From NCBI RefSeq assembly GCF_018860245.1, contig NZ_JAHKPD010000008.1:315821-379820 (forward strand): a stretch of DNA of 64,000 nt. Direction: 5' to 3'. Position 1 is the stretch's first letter; each line of letters starts with the position of its first letter. This DNA comes from Pseudotamlana agarivorans. GTDB lineage: Bacteria > Bacteroidota > Bacteroidia > Flavobacteriales > Flavobacteriaceae. Positions 1 through 8,464 of the stretch are shown here, piece after piece. A model generated the notes under the pieces. It was not told where the DNA came from. It did not search any database and saw only the letters and a list, made by a program, of their open reading frames with translations. The position numbers and the translations under genes are program-made.

Positions 1-23
1 GAATATATCAATTAAAATATTTT

Positions 24-176
24 GGGCGTTACCTAAAGGTCGGGCTGAAAGTTTATCTTGAGCGTAGTCGAAAGGTGACAATCTTTTGGTTAAAGCTTCA
101 CTTCGGTATCTTCAACCAAAAAATATTTTGGTTTCGATAATCTCACCAAAAGGATTTCCGCTGCAATCCCTAACGC
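24..176. repeat. composite intergenic repeat upstream of pheS
   Basis: Two conserved-looking blocks, gggcgttacctaaaggtcgg (about 24-43) and ccgctgcaatccctaacgc (about 158-176), flank a spacer holding cttgagcgtagtcgaaag (57-74) and a small hairpin between ggttaaag (89-96) and cttcaacc (110-117). From memory, similar blocks recur between genes in many Flavobacteriaceae. Only one copy was noticed in this window, so its repeat status rests on recall and not on a comparison. No coding frame was seen in it. Confidence 0.4.
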
Positions 177-193
177 AAATCACGAAAAAACAG

Positions 194-201
194 TAAATTT
201 G
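194..201 (+). promoter_or_regulatory. TAnnTTTG -7 box for pheS
   Basis: The sequence is TAAATTTG, an exact match to the Bacteroidota -7 consensus. It lies 22 bases before the pheS ATG, which predicts a leader of about 15-17 nt. No clear -33 TTTG partner is visible. Confidence 0.55.
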
Positions 202-223
202 CATTCATTTTTGAAATGACGTT

Positions 224-1243
224 ATGATAGATAAGATAAAAGACCTTATAGCCGAAGCCGAAGCTTTTGAAGCAAAAAGCAAAGAAGAAGTAGAAGCTTT
301 TCGTATAAAATACCTAGGTAAAAAAGGCTTGTTAAACGACTTTTTTGCTGAGTTTAAAAATGTGGCTAATGATCAAAAGAAAGAATTTGGTCAAACCATA
401 AATAAGCTTAAAAAAACAGCCGAAGAGAAAGTAAATGACTTAAAAGACGCCTTAGAGTCTAAGGAAGAAGTTAAGGGGGTTTACGGTGATTTATCACGTC
501 CGGGAGAGCCTATTCATATTGGAGCGCGTCACCCGATTTCAATTGTGAAAAATCAAATTATCGAAATCTTTTCTCGTATCGGATTTAACGTGAGTGAAGG
601 TCCGGAAATTGAAGATGATTGGCATAATTTTACAGCATTGAACTTGCCAGAATATCACCCAGCCCGTGATATGCAGGATACTTTTTTCATTCAAACCAAT
701 CCAGATATTTTGTTGCGTACACACACTAGTTCTGTGCAAGTACGTTACATGGAAAATAATAAACCACCAATCCGTACCATTTCTCCAGGTCGTGTGTATA
801 GAAATGAGGCTATTTCAGCACGTTCACATTGCTTTTTCCACCAAGTAGAAGGTTTGTACATTGATAAAGATGTTAGTTTTGCAGATTTAAAACAAACGCT
901 TCAACATTTTACAACCGAAATGTTCGGAAAAAGTAAAATACGTTTACGTCCGTCATACTTCCCATTTACCGAGCCAAGTGCAGAAATTGATGTGTATTGG
1001 GGCTTAGAAACCGAAACCGATTATAAAATCACCAAAGGTACCGGTTGGTTAGAAATTGGTGGCTGTGGTATGGTAGATCCTAACGTGCTTGAAAACTGTA
1101 ATATTGATACCAATGAGTATTCAGGGTTTGCGTTTGGTGTTGGTATTGATCGTATTGCGATGTTATTGCACCAAATAGGAGATATTCGCTTATTAAGTGA
1201 AAACGATGTGCGTTTTTTAGAGCAGTTTAAAAGCGCTTTATAA
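224..1243 (+). CDS. pheS: Phenylalanine--tRNA ligase alpha subunit
   Basis: This is the catalytic alpha subunit of the cytoplasmic alpha2beta2 enzyme that charges tRNA-Phe. The 339 residues are the usual PheS length. The N-terminal ~90 residues form a charged helical arm that binds tRNA. The class II core follows with GPEIEDDWHNF, the RTHTSSVQVRYM/PGRVYRNE motif 2 region, and FGVGIDRIAML as motif 3 near the C-terminus. The ATG at 224 is preceded by a TAAATTTG promoter box. An in-frame-looking ATG at 216 runs into a stop after three codons. The gene ends at a strong terminator (1264-1293) and pheT is not adjacent, so it appears monocistronic. Confidence 0.97.
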   Translation: MIDKIKDLIAEAEAFEAKSKEEVEAFRIKYLGKKGLLNDFFAEFKNVANDQKKEFGQTINKLKKTAEEKVNDLKDALESKEEVKGVYGDLSRPGEPIHIGARHPISIVKNQIIEIFSRIGFNVSEGPEIEDDWHNFTALNLPEYHPARDMQDTFFIQTNPDILLRTHTSSVQVRYMENNKPPIRTISPGRVYRNEAISARSHCFFHQVEGLYIDKDVSFADLKQTLQHFTTEMFGKSKIRLRPSYFPFTEPSAEIDVYWGLETETDYKITKGTGWLEIGGCGMVDPNVLENCNIDTNEYSGFAFGVGIDRIAMLLHQIGDIRLLSENDVRFLEQFKSAL

Positions 1244-1263
1244 TATATTTTAAAAATTAGTTT

Positions 1264-1293
1264 AAAGCCGGCTCCTTTGTAGCCGGTTTTTTT
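1264..1293 (+). terminator. pheS intrinsic terminator
   Basis: The stem AAAGCCGGCT / AGCCGGTTT encloses a 7-nt loop and runs into seven T residues, 21 bases after the pheS stop. Confidence 0.85.
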
Positions 1294-1343
1294 ATTTCTG
1301 TTTTAGAAGTTAACTTAACTCCTAAAGCTTTAAACGAATTTAT

Positions 1344-1351
1344 TATTTTTG
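1344..1351 (+). promoter_or_regulatory. TAnnTTTG -7 box, near-leaderless start
   Basis: The sequence is TATTTTTG. It ends only 4 bases before the ATG at 1356, so transcription would start at or next to the start codon. Confidence 0.5.
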
Positions 1352-1355
1352 CAGC

Positions 1356-1751
1356 ATGAAAGAAGATATCATCATACCAAAGGTAGAAGGCGTTTATATC
1401 GCGATTGTAAACGAGTATAATAGCATTTATAAGAGTCAGGATTGGAATGCCTATATCATTAACGATAAAGATGTTGATTTAGAAATGGTACTTATTGTCA
1501 CTGGAGGCTATTCTGAAGATAAAATGACTTCTATTTTTAGAAAGAAAATTGATGTGCTTCCTAAGAAAAGCTATGCTAAAATCGAACTGATGCAAGAACC
1601 GCTTTTTGAAATCAACAATACCTTTAAAGTAACCTTTTTTGAAGGCAACCAGATGTTTGAAAAAACGTATTTGTTTAGAAAAAATACGGTTAATATGAAA
1701 GCCTTACAACCGTTACCTTTGATGTCTGAAAAAGGGGTTTTAGTCAAGTAA
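1356..1751 (+). CDS. Conserved hypothetical protein, 131 aa
   Basis: I do not recognise a named domain. The protein is soluble, with no signal peptide or membrane segment. Its alternating beta-rich pattern (for example YIAIVNEYN near the N-terminus and FKVTFFEGN near residue 95) suggests a small beta-sandwich. From memory, short proteins of this type often sit beside pheS in flavobacteria and are sometimes misannotated as a PheS subunit; nothing in the sequence supports a synthetase role. The promoter box at 1344-1351 almost abuts the ATG, so the mRNA may be leaderless. The stop codon merges with a 115-base palindromic repeat. Confidence 0.75.
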   Translation: MKEDIIIPKVEGVYIAIVNEYNSIYKSQDWNAYIINDKDVDLEMVLIVTGGYSEDKMTSIFRKKIDVLPKKSYAKIELMQEPLFEINNTFKVTFFEGNQMFEKTYLFRKNTVNMKALQPLPLMSEKGVLVK

Positions 1752-1865
1752 TACCAATGTTTCTATTGAGTTCTTTTTATATTTAGTAGTGATTAACCTT
1801 CTCGCTACAAGGCTTGGTTGCTATTTTTAGTAACTAAATAATAGTCGATAAAAAGAAGTTGGTAT
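1751..1865. repeat. MITE-like imperfect palindrome, ~115 bp
   Basis: Terminal inverted repeats ATACCAA (1751-1757) and TTGGTAT (1859-1865) are perfect. An inner pair, TTCTTTTTAT (1771-1780) and ATAAAAAGAA (1848-1857), is also perfect, with looser pairing further inside. The element begins in the stop codon of the upstream gene and ends 7 bases before the stop of the convergent gene, so it fills the convergent intergenic space. It has no coding capacity. It could act as a bidirectional terminator or be a non-autonomous insertion. Confidence 0.6.
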
Positions 1866-1871
1866 GGTGTG

Positions 1872-2714
1872 TTATTTTTTATAAATAGGGGTCTTTTGTA
1901 CCAGATAATCTAGTGTTATTTTATAGGCATCTAAGGTTTGCCAAAAAGAACGGTGATCTTTAGTATAAAGATTATCACCTTTGTCATTATAAATATTCAT
2001 AGTTAAATTAGTGGAGTAATGTTGCGTAGAAGAACTATAAGTACTACGATTAGCTGTTCTTTCATTATCATTCATAATATCACCAACAATATGGCCTTTT
2101 CTATCGATGTAAACATCATTATTTTTAGATTTTGAGGTGCTGTTACTAAAGCTGCTAACTGATGATTTCTCGATTAAAACTAGTCCTTGAACGATATATT
2201 CCACGTTTAAAATATTGCATATCTCACCCATAGTATATCCTTGAAGATTGTTATTGTTTACACCTGCTTTTATTAATAGTGTGTTAGTTGTATTTGGGTC
2301 TTGAAATTTAAGATTGACGGCTTTTTTTTTGAATAAGGAATAAGTCTCATTTTGAATTTCTTTAGACATCTGTACATTGTTGGTTTCTTGCCCCCTGATG
2401 TAACCAAAAGGTAATATAGCAACTTTGTTATGGTGGTTTTCAAGCTTAGCCTTTGATTTGATGTCTTTGGCATTAAAAAACTCTACTCGACCTGAACTAA
2501 ATGTGATTTTAGCTATATCTGTTAAATCAATAATGTATTCTACAGTTTCATTCTGATATGTAAATTCAAGGTTGGAAGGGTTAATTTTAATGACTTTTCC
2601 AATCATTTCTTTACCGTCCATTTTTAGGATGACATCATTTTGTGCTTGTATTACGTTAAAGCATATCATATAGAAAATAATAACGCTTGAAAGTTTTTTG
2701 TAGAATGTTTGCAT
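1872..2714 (-). CDS. Secreted or periplasmic protein with CsgG/TolB-N-like segment
   Basis: The first ~24 residues form a signal peptide ending near VIQAQN. Residues ~28-80 are a short beta-rich module starting DVILKMDGKEMIGKV, often seen in Bacteroidota secreted proteins. From about residue 93 (KVAILPFGY) to residue 180 (VEYIVQGLVLIE) the pattern fits the nucleotide-fold module shared by CsgG and TolB N-terminal domains. A Ser/Asn-rich low-complexity loop follows, then a beta-rich C-terminus. The role is unknown. It lies 42 bases downstream of gpsA on the same strand and may be read from that transcript. Confidence 0.72.
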   Translation of the reverse strand: MQTFYKKLSSVIIFYMICFNVIQAQNDVILKMDGKEMIGKVIKINPSNLEFTYQNETVEYIIDLTDIAKITFSSGRVEFFNAKDIKSKAKLENHHNKVAILPFGYIRGQETNNVQMSKEIQNETYSLFKKKAVNLKFQDPNTTNTLLIKAGVNNNNLQGYTMGEICNILNVEYIVQGLVLIEKSSVSSFSNSTSKSKNNDVYIDRKGHIVGDIMNDNERTANRSTYSSSTQHYSTNLTMNIYNDKGDNLYTKDHRSFWQTLDAYKITLDYLVQKTPIYKK

Positions 2715-2756
2715 ATATGTCGTTTTAAACTTTTTTGAAAAAAGACTTTGTATGGT

Positions 2757-3758
2757 CTAATCTAACTTCTCAGTTAACTTCTTAAAGACTTTTTTAGGGT
2801 TTTTGTTTTCGTATAATACTTCGTAAACGGCGTTTATAATAGGCATTTGTGTTTTCTTGGCGTTTTTAAGGTTGAGTTCGTGCGCACTTTTAGTGGCGTA
2901 ATAACCTTCGGCAACCATGTTCATTTCCATTTGCGCCGATTTAACGGTATAGCCCTTGCCAATCATGTTTCCGAACATGCGGTTACGAGAAAAAACAGAA
3001 TATCCTGTTACCAATAAATCACCCAAATAAGCCGAATTATTAATGTTACGTTTCATTTTATGTACTTTCTTAATGAAGCGCTTCATTTCGCGAATCGCAT
3101 TACTCATTAATACACTTTGGAAGTTATCGCCATATCCCAAGCCATGGGCTATACCTGCGGCGATGGCATAAATGTTTTTAAGCATCACGGCGTATTCTAT
3201 ACCTATTACATCATCGCTTATTGTCGTTTTAATGTAATCGCTACTTAAGCTATTTGCAATGGCTGTTGCTTTGTTTTGATCTGTACAAGAAATCGTTAGA
3301 TAAGATAGACGCTCTAAAGCAACTTCTTCGGCATGGCAAGGTCCTGCTATGACCGCAATATTGTCGTACGGTACTTTATAAATATCATGAAAATGCTCAC
3401 CAACCAATAATTCTGTCTCAGGCATTATGCCTTTTACGGCAGAAACAATGGTTTTGTTTGAAATGTCTATGTTGAGTTTTTCTAATTCGCCATGTATAAA
3501 AGCAGAAGGGATTACGAATATAAGCACATCGGCATATTCTGCAATTTCATTAATGTCGTTACTTAGTTTGAGTTGCTCTAAGTGAAACTCAACAGAACTT
3601 AAATAATTAGGGTTGTGTTGTTCGCGCTGTAAGTGTTCTTTCGTATAAACACTACGCATATACCAACCAATTTCATCTAAATTTTCAGAAAGCATTTTAA
3701 CAATGGCAGTCGCCCAACTTCCTGCTCCAAAAACGGCGTATTTTAATGGTTTATCCAT
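2757..3758 (-). CDS. gpsA: Glycerol-3-phosphate dehydrogenase [NAD(P)+]
   Basis: This cytoplasmic enzyme reduces dihydroxyacetone phosphate to sn-glycerol-3-phosphate for phospholipid synthesis. The 333 residues match the family length. The N-terminal Rossmann motif is FGAGSWATAI at residues 9-18. VSAVKGI (~105), VIAGPCHAEEV (~138) and the catalytic-region VMLKNIYAIAAGIAHGLG (~192-209) are all present. It is transcribed divergently from the lipoprotein gene at 3891, and a TATTTTTG box 24 bases upstream supports this start. Confidence 0.95.
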   Translation of the reverse strand: MDKPLKYAVFGAGSWATAIVKMLSENLDEIGWYMRSVYTKEHLQREQHNPNYLSSVEFHLEQLKLSNDINEIAEYADVLIFVIPSAFIHGELEKLNIDISNKTIVSAVKGIMPETELLVGEHFHDIYKVPYDNIAVIAGPCHAEEVALERLSYLTISCTDQNKATAIANSLSSDYIKTTISDDVIGIEYAVMLKNIYAIAAGIAHGLGYGDNFQSVLMSNAIREMKRFIKKVHKMKRNINNSAYLGDLLVTGYSVFSRNRMFGNMIGKGYTVKSAQMEMNMVAEGYYATKSAHELNLKNAKKTQMPIINAVYEVLYENKNPKKVFKKLTEKLD

Positions 3759-3781
3759 GAAAACTAAATCAATTTCTAGTT

Positions 3782-3789
3782 CAAAAATA
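3782..3789 (-). promoter_or_regulatory. TAnnTTTG -7 box for gpsA
   Basis: On the minus strand the sequence reads TATTTTTG, 24 bases before the gpsA ATG. Confidence 0.5.
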
Positions 3790-3890
3790 CATAAAAAAAT
3801 GATGAATATGTGGGGTTTGATGGTTAAGCATTTGTTTTTTTGGCACGTGTTTTGAAAATTAGAATTTAGAAATCATTAACTTGTTGAAAT

Positions 3891-4820
3891 ATGAAAACAA
3901 TAAAATTACTTTTGGTCGTGGTGTTTAGTGCCACCTTTTTTACCTCCTGTGAGGATGTTTATGTGGAAGAGCCTGGAATTTCTCTAAACCAATTATTAGG
4001 TAAATATGAACTATGGTATGTCGATGTAGACGCCACCTTAGGTTATGGCGAGACCCCTTGGCTTCAAAAAGCTTTTACCGTGTCGTTTAGAAATGGGGTG
4101 TTGTATGCAAATAATAATATTGCCGGCATTAGAGACAATGGTAATGGTTTTGGTATCGATGTTGGAGTATATGATGCTTACCAAATGATTTTAGATGTAG
4201 ACCACGATATAGACGGTTTTTCCTCCTTCGATGTCTATCAAATTTCAAGTAATACTATAGAACTTTATAATCCAAGAAATGACACTTCTTATTTTTTAGA
4301 CGGCTATCAACGTTCAAATTTTGATTACGATATGGTGTTTTACGATAACATTCATTACTTCTTACAAGATTATACGGCTTGGGAAAAAATTTATACCAGT
4401 TCGGCAGGGACTGTAAATCCTTTTGATGATGAAAATTATTTACAGTTTATAGCTGGCGGTAACGACAAGACATTCCAGAGTTCACAAGATCCCGTGGGGA
4501 TGAACCCTAATCATATAATTTGGGATTATATTGGTGATTATGGTATTGGTGATGTGTCGAATGACATGTATTTAAAAACTTTAACATTAGATTATGATTC
4601 GTATGGCAATGAGTTTTTTGAATTGAGCGTTATAAACGATGAAACAATAGCGTTGTACCAACCATCGTCTGGAACAACATATGAATTTGCTGGCCGAGGT
4701 TATATCCAATATGTGAAGGCCGCTAATGGTAAAGATGACACGAATAAATTAATAGAGAAAAAACGTAAGTTTAAAAAAGATAGAAAAGAAAATCCTAGAA
4801 GTAGTACAAGGGTTTTATAA
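3891..4820 (+). CDS. Lipoprotein of unknown function, 309 aa
   Basis: A signal peptide ends in the lipobox FTSC, with the lipidated Cys at about residue 20, followed by acidic residues (EDVYVEEP) that fit the surface-export signal of Bacteroidota lipoproteins. The rest is rich in Tyr, Asp and Asn and appears beta-rich, with two similar halves of lipocalin-like character: LGKYELWYVD near residue 38 begins the first. The C-terminal ~35 residues are very basic (KKRKFKKDRK), unusual for an exported protein. From memory, such proteins are sometimes misannotated as nicotinic acid mononucleotide adenylyltransferase; no such motif is present. A strong terminator follows. Confidence 0.75.
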   Translation: MKTIKLLLVVVFSATFFTSCEDVYVEEPGISLNQLLGKYELWYVDVDATLGYGETPWLQKAFTVSFRNGVLYANNNIAGIRDNGNGFGIDVGVYDAYQMILDVDHDIDGFSSFDVYQISSNTIELYNPRNDTSYFLDGYQRSNFDYDMVFYDNIHYFLQDYTAWEKIYTSSAGTVNPFDDENYLQFIAGGNDKTFQSSQDPVGMNPNHIIWDYIGDYGIGDVSNDMYLKTLTLDYDSYGNEFFELSVINDETIALYQPSSGTTYEFAGRGYIQYVKAANGKDDTNKLIEKKRKFKKDRKENPRSSTRVL

Positions 4821-4845
4821 GAGTTTTTTGGTTGGTTATTTAGTT

Positions 4846-4889
4846 AGAAACCGTTTAAAGTCCATAGCTTTGAGCGGTTTCTTTTTTGT
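4846..4889 (+). terminator. intrinsic terminator after the lipoprotein gene
   Basis: The stem AGAAACCG ... CGGTTTCT has further internal pairing (TTTAAAG with CTTTGAG) and is followed by a T run. It lies 26 bases after the stop. Confidence 0.8.
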
Positions 4890-5018
4890 ATTATAACTTA
4901 ACTATGGCTGTTTTTATGGAGGTTAACTTGTTATTAAATAAGTTATTTCCAGTTTAACTATTCAATTTCCTATAAATTAGCAACGATTATAATTCAATCG
5001 TTAGAGTTTCAAATATTA

Positions 5019-6785
5019 ATGAAAACCATACTATCTATCCTTTTCTTTTGTACTGTTTGTTTTGCTGTAGCCTGGCATAATAGTGATATAAAAGTAGATA
5101 CTGTTTCAAGACTTTCCATTATTAAGGATTCTCTTAAAAAAGATTTTGATCTTAAAACTCATTTTAATTATAAGCAAAATAGAAAAGTACATACCGAGCT
5201 CAATAAAGTAATTGACATTACCAGCATTAACGAAACCGATTACTTAGGTGATTTCTTTTCTTTTGTAGAGGATTCATTACGTGAGTTTAATAAAGAAATA
5301 ATTGTAAAACAGCAGTTTCGGCCTATATCCAATGCAATAATAAACTTTGGTTTTAGTAATAGTACACATTGGTTAAAATTCTCGATGGAAAATTCGAGTT
5401 CAAAAAAGGTAGAGAAATTACTATACATTCAAAAACCACTTCAGGATTCCATTACATTATTCTATTATAAAGATAAAGTATTAAGGCAATTTGAAAATGG
5501 CTATATGATCAAGGATAAGGATCGGTCTAATAATGGCTTGGCTTTGTATTTTCCTCTGAGTTTAAATGCCAATGAAACTCAAACCTACTTTTTAAAATGT
5601 AATAGTAAGTATGGTAAGGCCATTGCTGCGAACATTGTTTCCGAAGCTACTTTTCATCAAAGAGAGCGCATGGAATTAATTGCTGTTTGTTTATTAATTG
5701 GTGCGCTGTTAACGCTGTCTATTTATAACGTTTTTTTGGGTTTTGCACTCAAGGATAGGTTATATGGTCTTTATGCTTTTGCTATTTCTGGATCTTTAGT
5801 GACACAGCTTGCAGCTAGAGGATTCATGAAAATGTATCTCATTCCCGATAGTGCATTTATATTGAAATGGTCACCAGTATTTTTTATTTCATTAGGTACT
5901 ATTGCTCTTAGTTTGTTTTGTGTGAAATTTTTAAATACCAAACGGTATAGTAAAATAGCTCACCGATTACTCTGGGGAGTCATTTTCTATATGGTTATAG
6001 CGTTAATCATTGAGGTGTTTATTTCAGAAATATTTAATATCTATTGCACAAATGCCCTGGTCGCCATAGGTTTAATGGCTTTCGGGTTTGTTGCTTTGTT
6101 TTCTGGAATTATGGTATACCTCAAAGGTAATAAGTCGGCACGGTATTTTATTTATGCCTGGACCATCTATTGCGTTACTATTGTTATTTATGTATTAACC
6201 CTTTTGGCTTGGTTGCCTATTAATGCGTTTACTACCAATGCCTACATGGTGGGGTCTTTAGTAGAAGTCACCTTATTATCTTTAGCCTTAGGAGACCGTT
6301 ATGATCAATTACGTAAAGAAAAGAAAATGTTACTAAGCACTTTAGTTACCAGAGATGAGGATATTTTGGCTAAAAAGCAAGAGATCATGGCTTTAATGAC
6401 TGAAAGTATTCGGCACCTAAAAAACAAGTTGCAATTAGCTGAAAATCTTAAAAAATTGAATAAGGCTGAAGAAGGTGTGACGCTTAAAAATATATTGGTT
6501 GACTTACTAAGCGAAAGTTATGATGATAAAAAATTACTACTTACTAAAGAAACCATAGATTTTGAAAATGCTGAGTTTATCAAGAAACTTAAAGAACGGC
6601 ATCCAAATTTAAGTCCAACAGATGTTGAAGTTATAACGTTAATAAAAATAGGGTTGTCACGTAAAGAAGTTGCAAAATTTAGACAAGTAAGCCTAGAAAC
6701 CGTGAAAAGTTCTCGATTTAGAATCAAGAAAAAATTAAATTTATCTAAAGATATTGTTCTAGATGATTATGTTAAGTCTTTGTAG
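5019..6785 (+). CDS. 7TMR-DISM sensor fused to a LuxR-type HTH
   Basis: This is a 588-residue membrane-bound regulator. A signal segment (1-20) leads into an extracytoplasmic DISMED2-like beta domain (~75-205; THWLKFSMEN, then KPLQDSITLFYY). Seven hydrophobic helices occupy ~215-435, from ELIAVCLLIGALL to LVEVTLLSLALG, the 7TMR-DISM region. A cytoplasmic coiled coil (~435-510) ends in a LuxR/GerE-like helix-turn-helix at ~525-585 (LSPTDVEVITLIKIGLS, then SLETVKSSRFRIKKKL). No histidine kinase, receiver or cyclase domain is seen, so it would bind DNA while still in the membrane. It stands alone, with about 500 bases of noncoding sequence after it. The ligand is unknown; DISMED2 domains are expected to bind carbohydrates. 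Confidence 0.85.
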   Translation: MKTILSILFFCTVCFAVAWHNSDIKVDTVSRLSIIKDSLKKDFDLKTHFNYKQNRKVHTELNKVIDITSINETDYLGDFFSFVEDSLREFNKEIIVKQQFRPISNAIINFGFSNSTHWLKFSMENSSSKKVEKLLYIQKPLQDSITLFYYKDKVLRQFENGYMIKDKDRSNNGLALYFPLSLNANETQTYFLKCNSKYGKAIAANIVSEATFHQRERMELIAVCLLIGALLTLSIYNVFLGFALKDRLYGLYAFAISGSLVTQLAARGFMKMYLIPDSAFILKWSPVFFISLGTIALSLFCVKFLNTKRYSKIAHRLLWGVIFYMVIALIIEVFISEIFNIYCTNALVAIGLMAFGFVALFSGIMVYLKGNKSARYFIYAWTIYCVTIVIYVLTLLAWLPINAFTTNAYMVGSLVEVTLLSLALGDRYDQLRKEKKMLLSTLVTRDEDILAKKQEIMALMTESIRHLKNKLQLAENLKKLNKAEEGVTLKNILVDLLSESYDDKKLLLTKETIDFENAEFIKKLKERHPNLSPTDVEVITLIKIGLSRKEVAKFRQVSLETVKSSRFRIKKKLNLSKDIVLDDYVKSL

Positions 6786-7285
6786 GTTAGTATTTTAAAT
6801 ACTTGCACCCCATATGCACCCTGTAAATATTTTATGGTGTTCTTGAATAAATGTATCATTGTGTAGATAATTTACAGTTATGGGACATTTTTTTAAAATA
6901 TGTTTTGAGCATTGGCCAAAATTCAAAAGACTTAAATTTTTTGTAAACCTGCTTCTTAGAGAAAAGAATAAATTTATTAAACTCTAATTAAGCCTTTGTT
7001 ATATTTTAACTATTAAAAAATACGCTTTTTTTATAAAATTAGAGATCACTATTGATCTTGCGCGATCCATAAAAATAGTATTAGTTGATAGATTGAATTA
7101 CTGTTTTTGGTGGGTGTTTTAAAGGGGGTTAATGTTGAAAACAACTATGGCCTCATGGTTAAAAAACTTTAACTGTAAGATGTTTTTAAGTCTACAGTTT
7201 CTTGTTATTAGGAACATATGGTGTATTCCACTATTTAGAGTTAGAAATTTATTTTATAGAGTTTTAATAGGTGTCATAGATTGTG
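6786..7285. other. 500-bp AT-rich intergenic region
   Basis: No recognised gene or RNA. Two short frames were noted: 6880-6987 (+), 35 aa, and 7132-7299 (+), 55 aa. The second begins after a purine run, AAAGGGGG, but overlaps the convergent gene and has no family resemblance. Neither is called as a gene. No good terminator for the upstream regulator was found. Confidence 0.5.
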
Positions 7286-7684
7286 TTAAGACTCAATAGA
7301 ATACACGGCACGCTTGCTCCAATTGGTTAACATGTACCTGAATTTTTCATATTTAGAAATATGACTGATAGACCAGTATAGCGTCCAAAGTCCAAGAGTA
7401 AAGAAGAGCGCGATACCAAACTTTAAATCATAGATTCCAATTATAGTGCTGAAAACAATGTTGCAAACCACGTTAAGTAAAATAGCTTTTCTAATGCTCA
7501 TTTTTAACATGCCAGTAATAAAGTTCCAAGTCACCAATTGATCGGTGATTATTATTTTATCGTTATTATGAAAATCGATAAAAACACGATGACTGTTATC
7601 CATTATAATAGTTAATGAATTAGTCTCTCGTTTGTACTTATAATCAAACTTGTTTAAAAAATCTTCGGTGTTTTCAATATTCAT
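7286..7684 (-). CDS. Small two-helix membrane protein, 132 aa
   Basis: I do not recognise the family. The N-terminal ~60 residues are soluble and beta-rich (NSLTIIMDNSHRVFIDF). Two hydrophobic helices follow at roughly 66-86 (AILLNVVCNIVFSTIIGIY) and 89-110 (FGIALFFTLGLWTLYWSI), with a short basic cytoplasmic-looking tail. It stands alone between the LuxR-type regulator and nadD. Codon use looks like its neighbours. Confidence 0.65.
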   Translation of the reverse strand: MNIENTEDFLNKFDYKYKRETNSLTIIMDNSHRVFIDFHNNDKIIITDQLVTWNFITGMLKMSIRKAILLNVVCNIVFSTIIGIYDLKFGIALFFTLGLWTLYWSISHISKYEKFRYMLTNWSKRAVYSIES

Positions 7685-7875
7685 TTAAGCGCTTTCCTTT
7701 TAAGATATTTCATGGCAATGGTGTTCTGAAATTTTCGAAAAATAAAGGTATACGCTATGACCGACTCGTATGTTACCGATTTGTTAAATTGGTGTGAAAT
7801 AAGTTAAGGTTGTTGCTATTTTGTATAGAAGCCCTAAGATTTAATGCTTGATTGTGCTTTTTTGTTAATTGAAGT

Positions 7876-8454
7876 TTATTTGTAAAAGTTCATTTCATCC
7901 AGGTAATTGAATACGTGTTCAGGTAGCATAGGCTGAATATTGGTGCCGTCTTTAATCGCCTTTCTAATAAAAGAAGACGACAATTGCATTATTGGAGCCT
8001 CAATACGGGTAATTTTAGGATGGGCTACCAGTTCTGGTTTTATTTGATATGCCGTGATTCGTGGGTAAACATATACATAATGATGTTGTAAAATCACTTC
8101 ATAATTTTTCCATTTATGGAAGCTCTTTAAATTGTCTTCACCCATAATGAGTGCAAATTCTTTATCGGGGTATTTCTCCTGTAAATGCACTAAGGTATTC
8201 ACCGTATAATTGGGTTGTGGCAATTTAAATTCTATGTCGCAGGGTTTTAATTTGTCGTAAGGTTCGGTGGCACGGTATACCAATTCGTAGCGATGGTGGT
8301 TGTCTAAAAGTGTGCTTTTCTTTTTAAAAGGGTTGTGAGGGGTTACAACAAACCAAACTTCGTCTAAGTCGCTATATTCTGCAATGTAGTTGCCAATAAC
8401 CATATGCCCCACATGAATGGGGTTAAAAGAGCCAAAATAGAGTCCGATTTTCAT
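7876..8454 (-). CDS. nadD: Nicotinate-nucleotide adenylyltransferase
   Basis: Adenylates nicotinate mononucleotide to deamido-NAD in NAD biosynthesis, in the cytoplasm. The 192 residues are typical for NadD. GLYFGSFNPIHVGHMVI near the start contains the nucleotidyltransferase HxGH motif, and SSSFIRKAI near residue 160 is the second ATP-binding motif (ISxTxxR-like). It is the last gene of the yicC-gmk-nadD run, 10 bases after gmk, so cotranscription is likely. Confidence 0.95.
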   Translation of the reverse strand: MKIGLYFGSFNPIHVGHMVIGNYIAEYSDLDEVWFVVTPHNPFKKKSTLLDNHHRYELVYRATEPYDKLKPCDIEFKLPQPNYTVNTLVHLQEKYPDKEFALIMGEDNLKSFHKWKNYEVILQHHYVYVYPRITAYQIKPELVAHPKITRIEAPIMQLSSSFIRKAIKDGTNIQPMLPEHVFNYLDEMNFYK

Positions 8455-8464
8455 GGATAGACGA

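Noticed and set aside
7132-7299. 55-codon plus-strand frame preceded by AAAGGGGG
   Set aside because: It overlaps the convergent 132-aa gene, shows no domain or signal pattern, and purine runs are not reliable start signals in this phylum.
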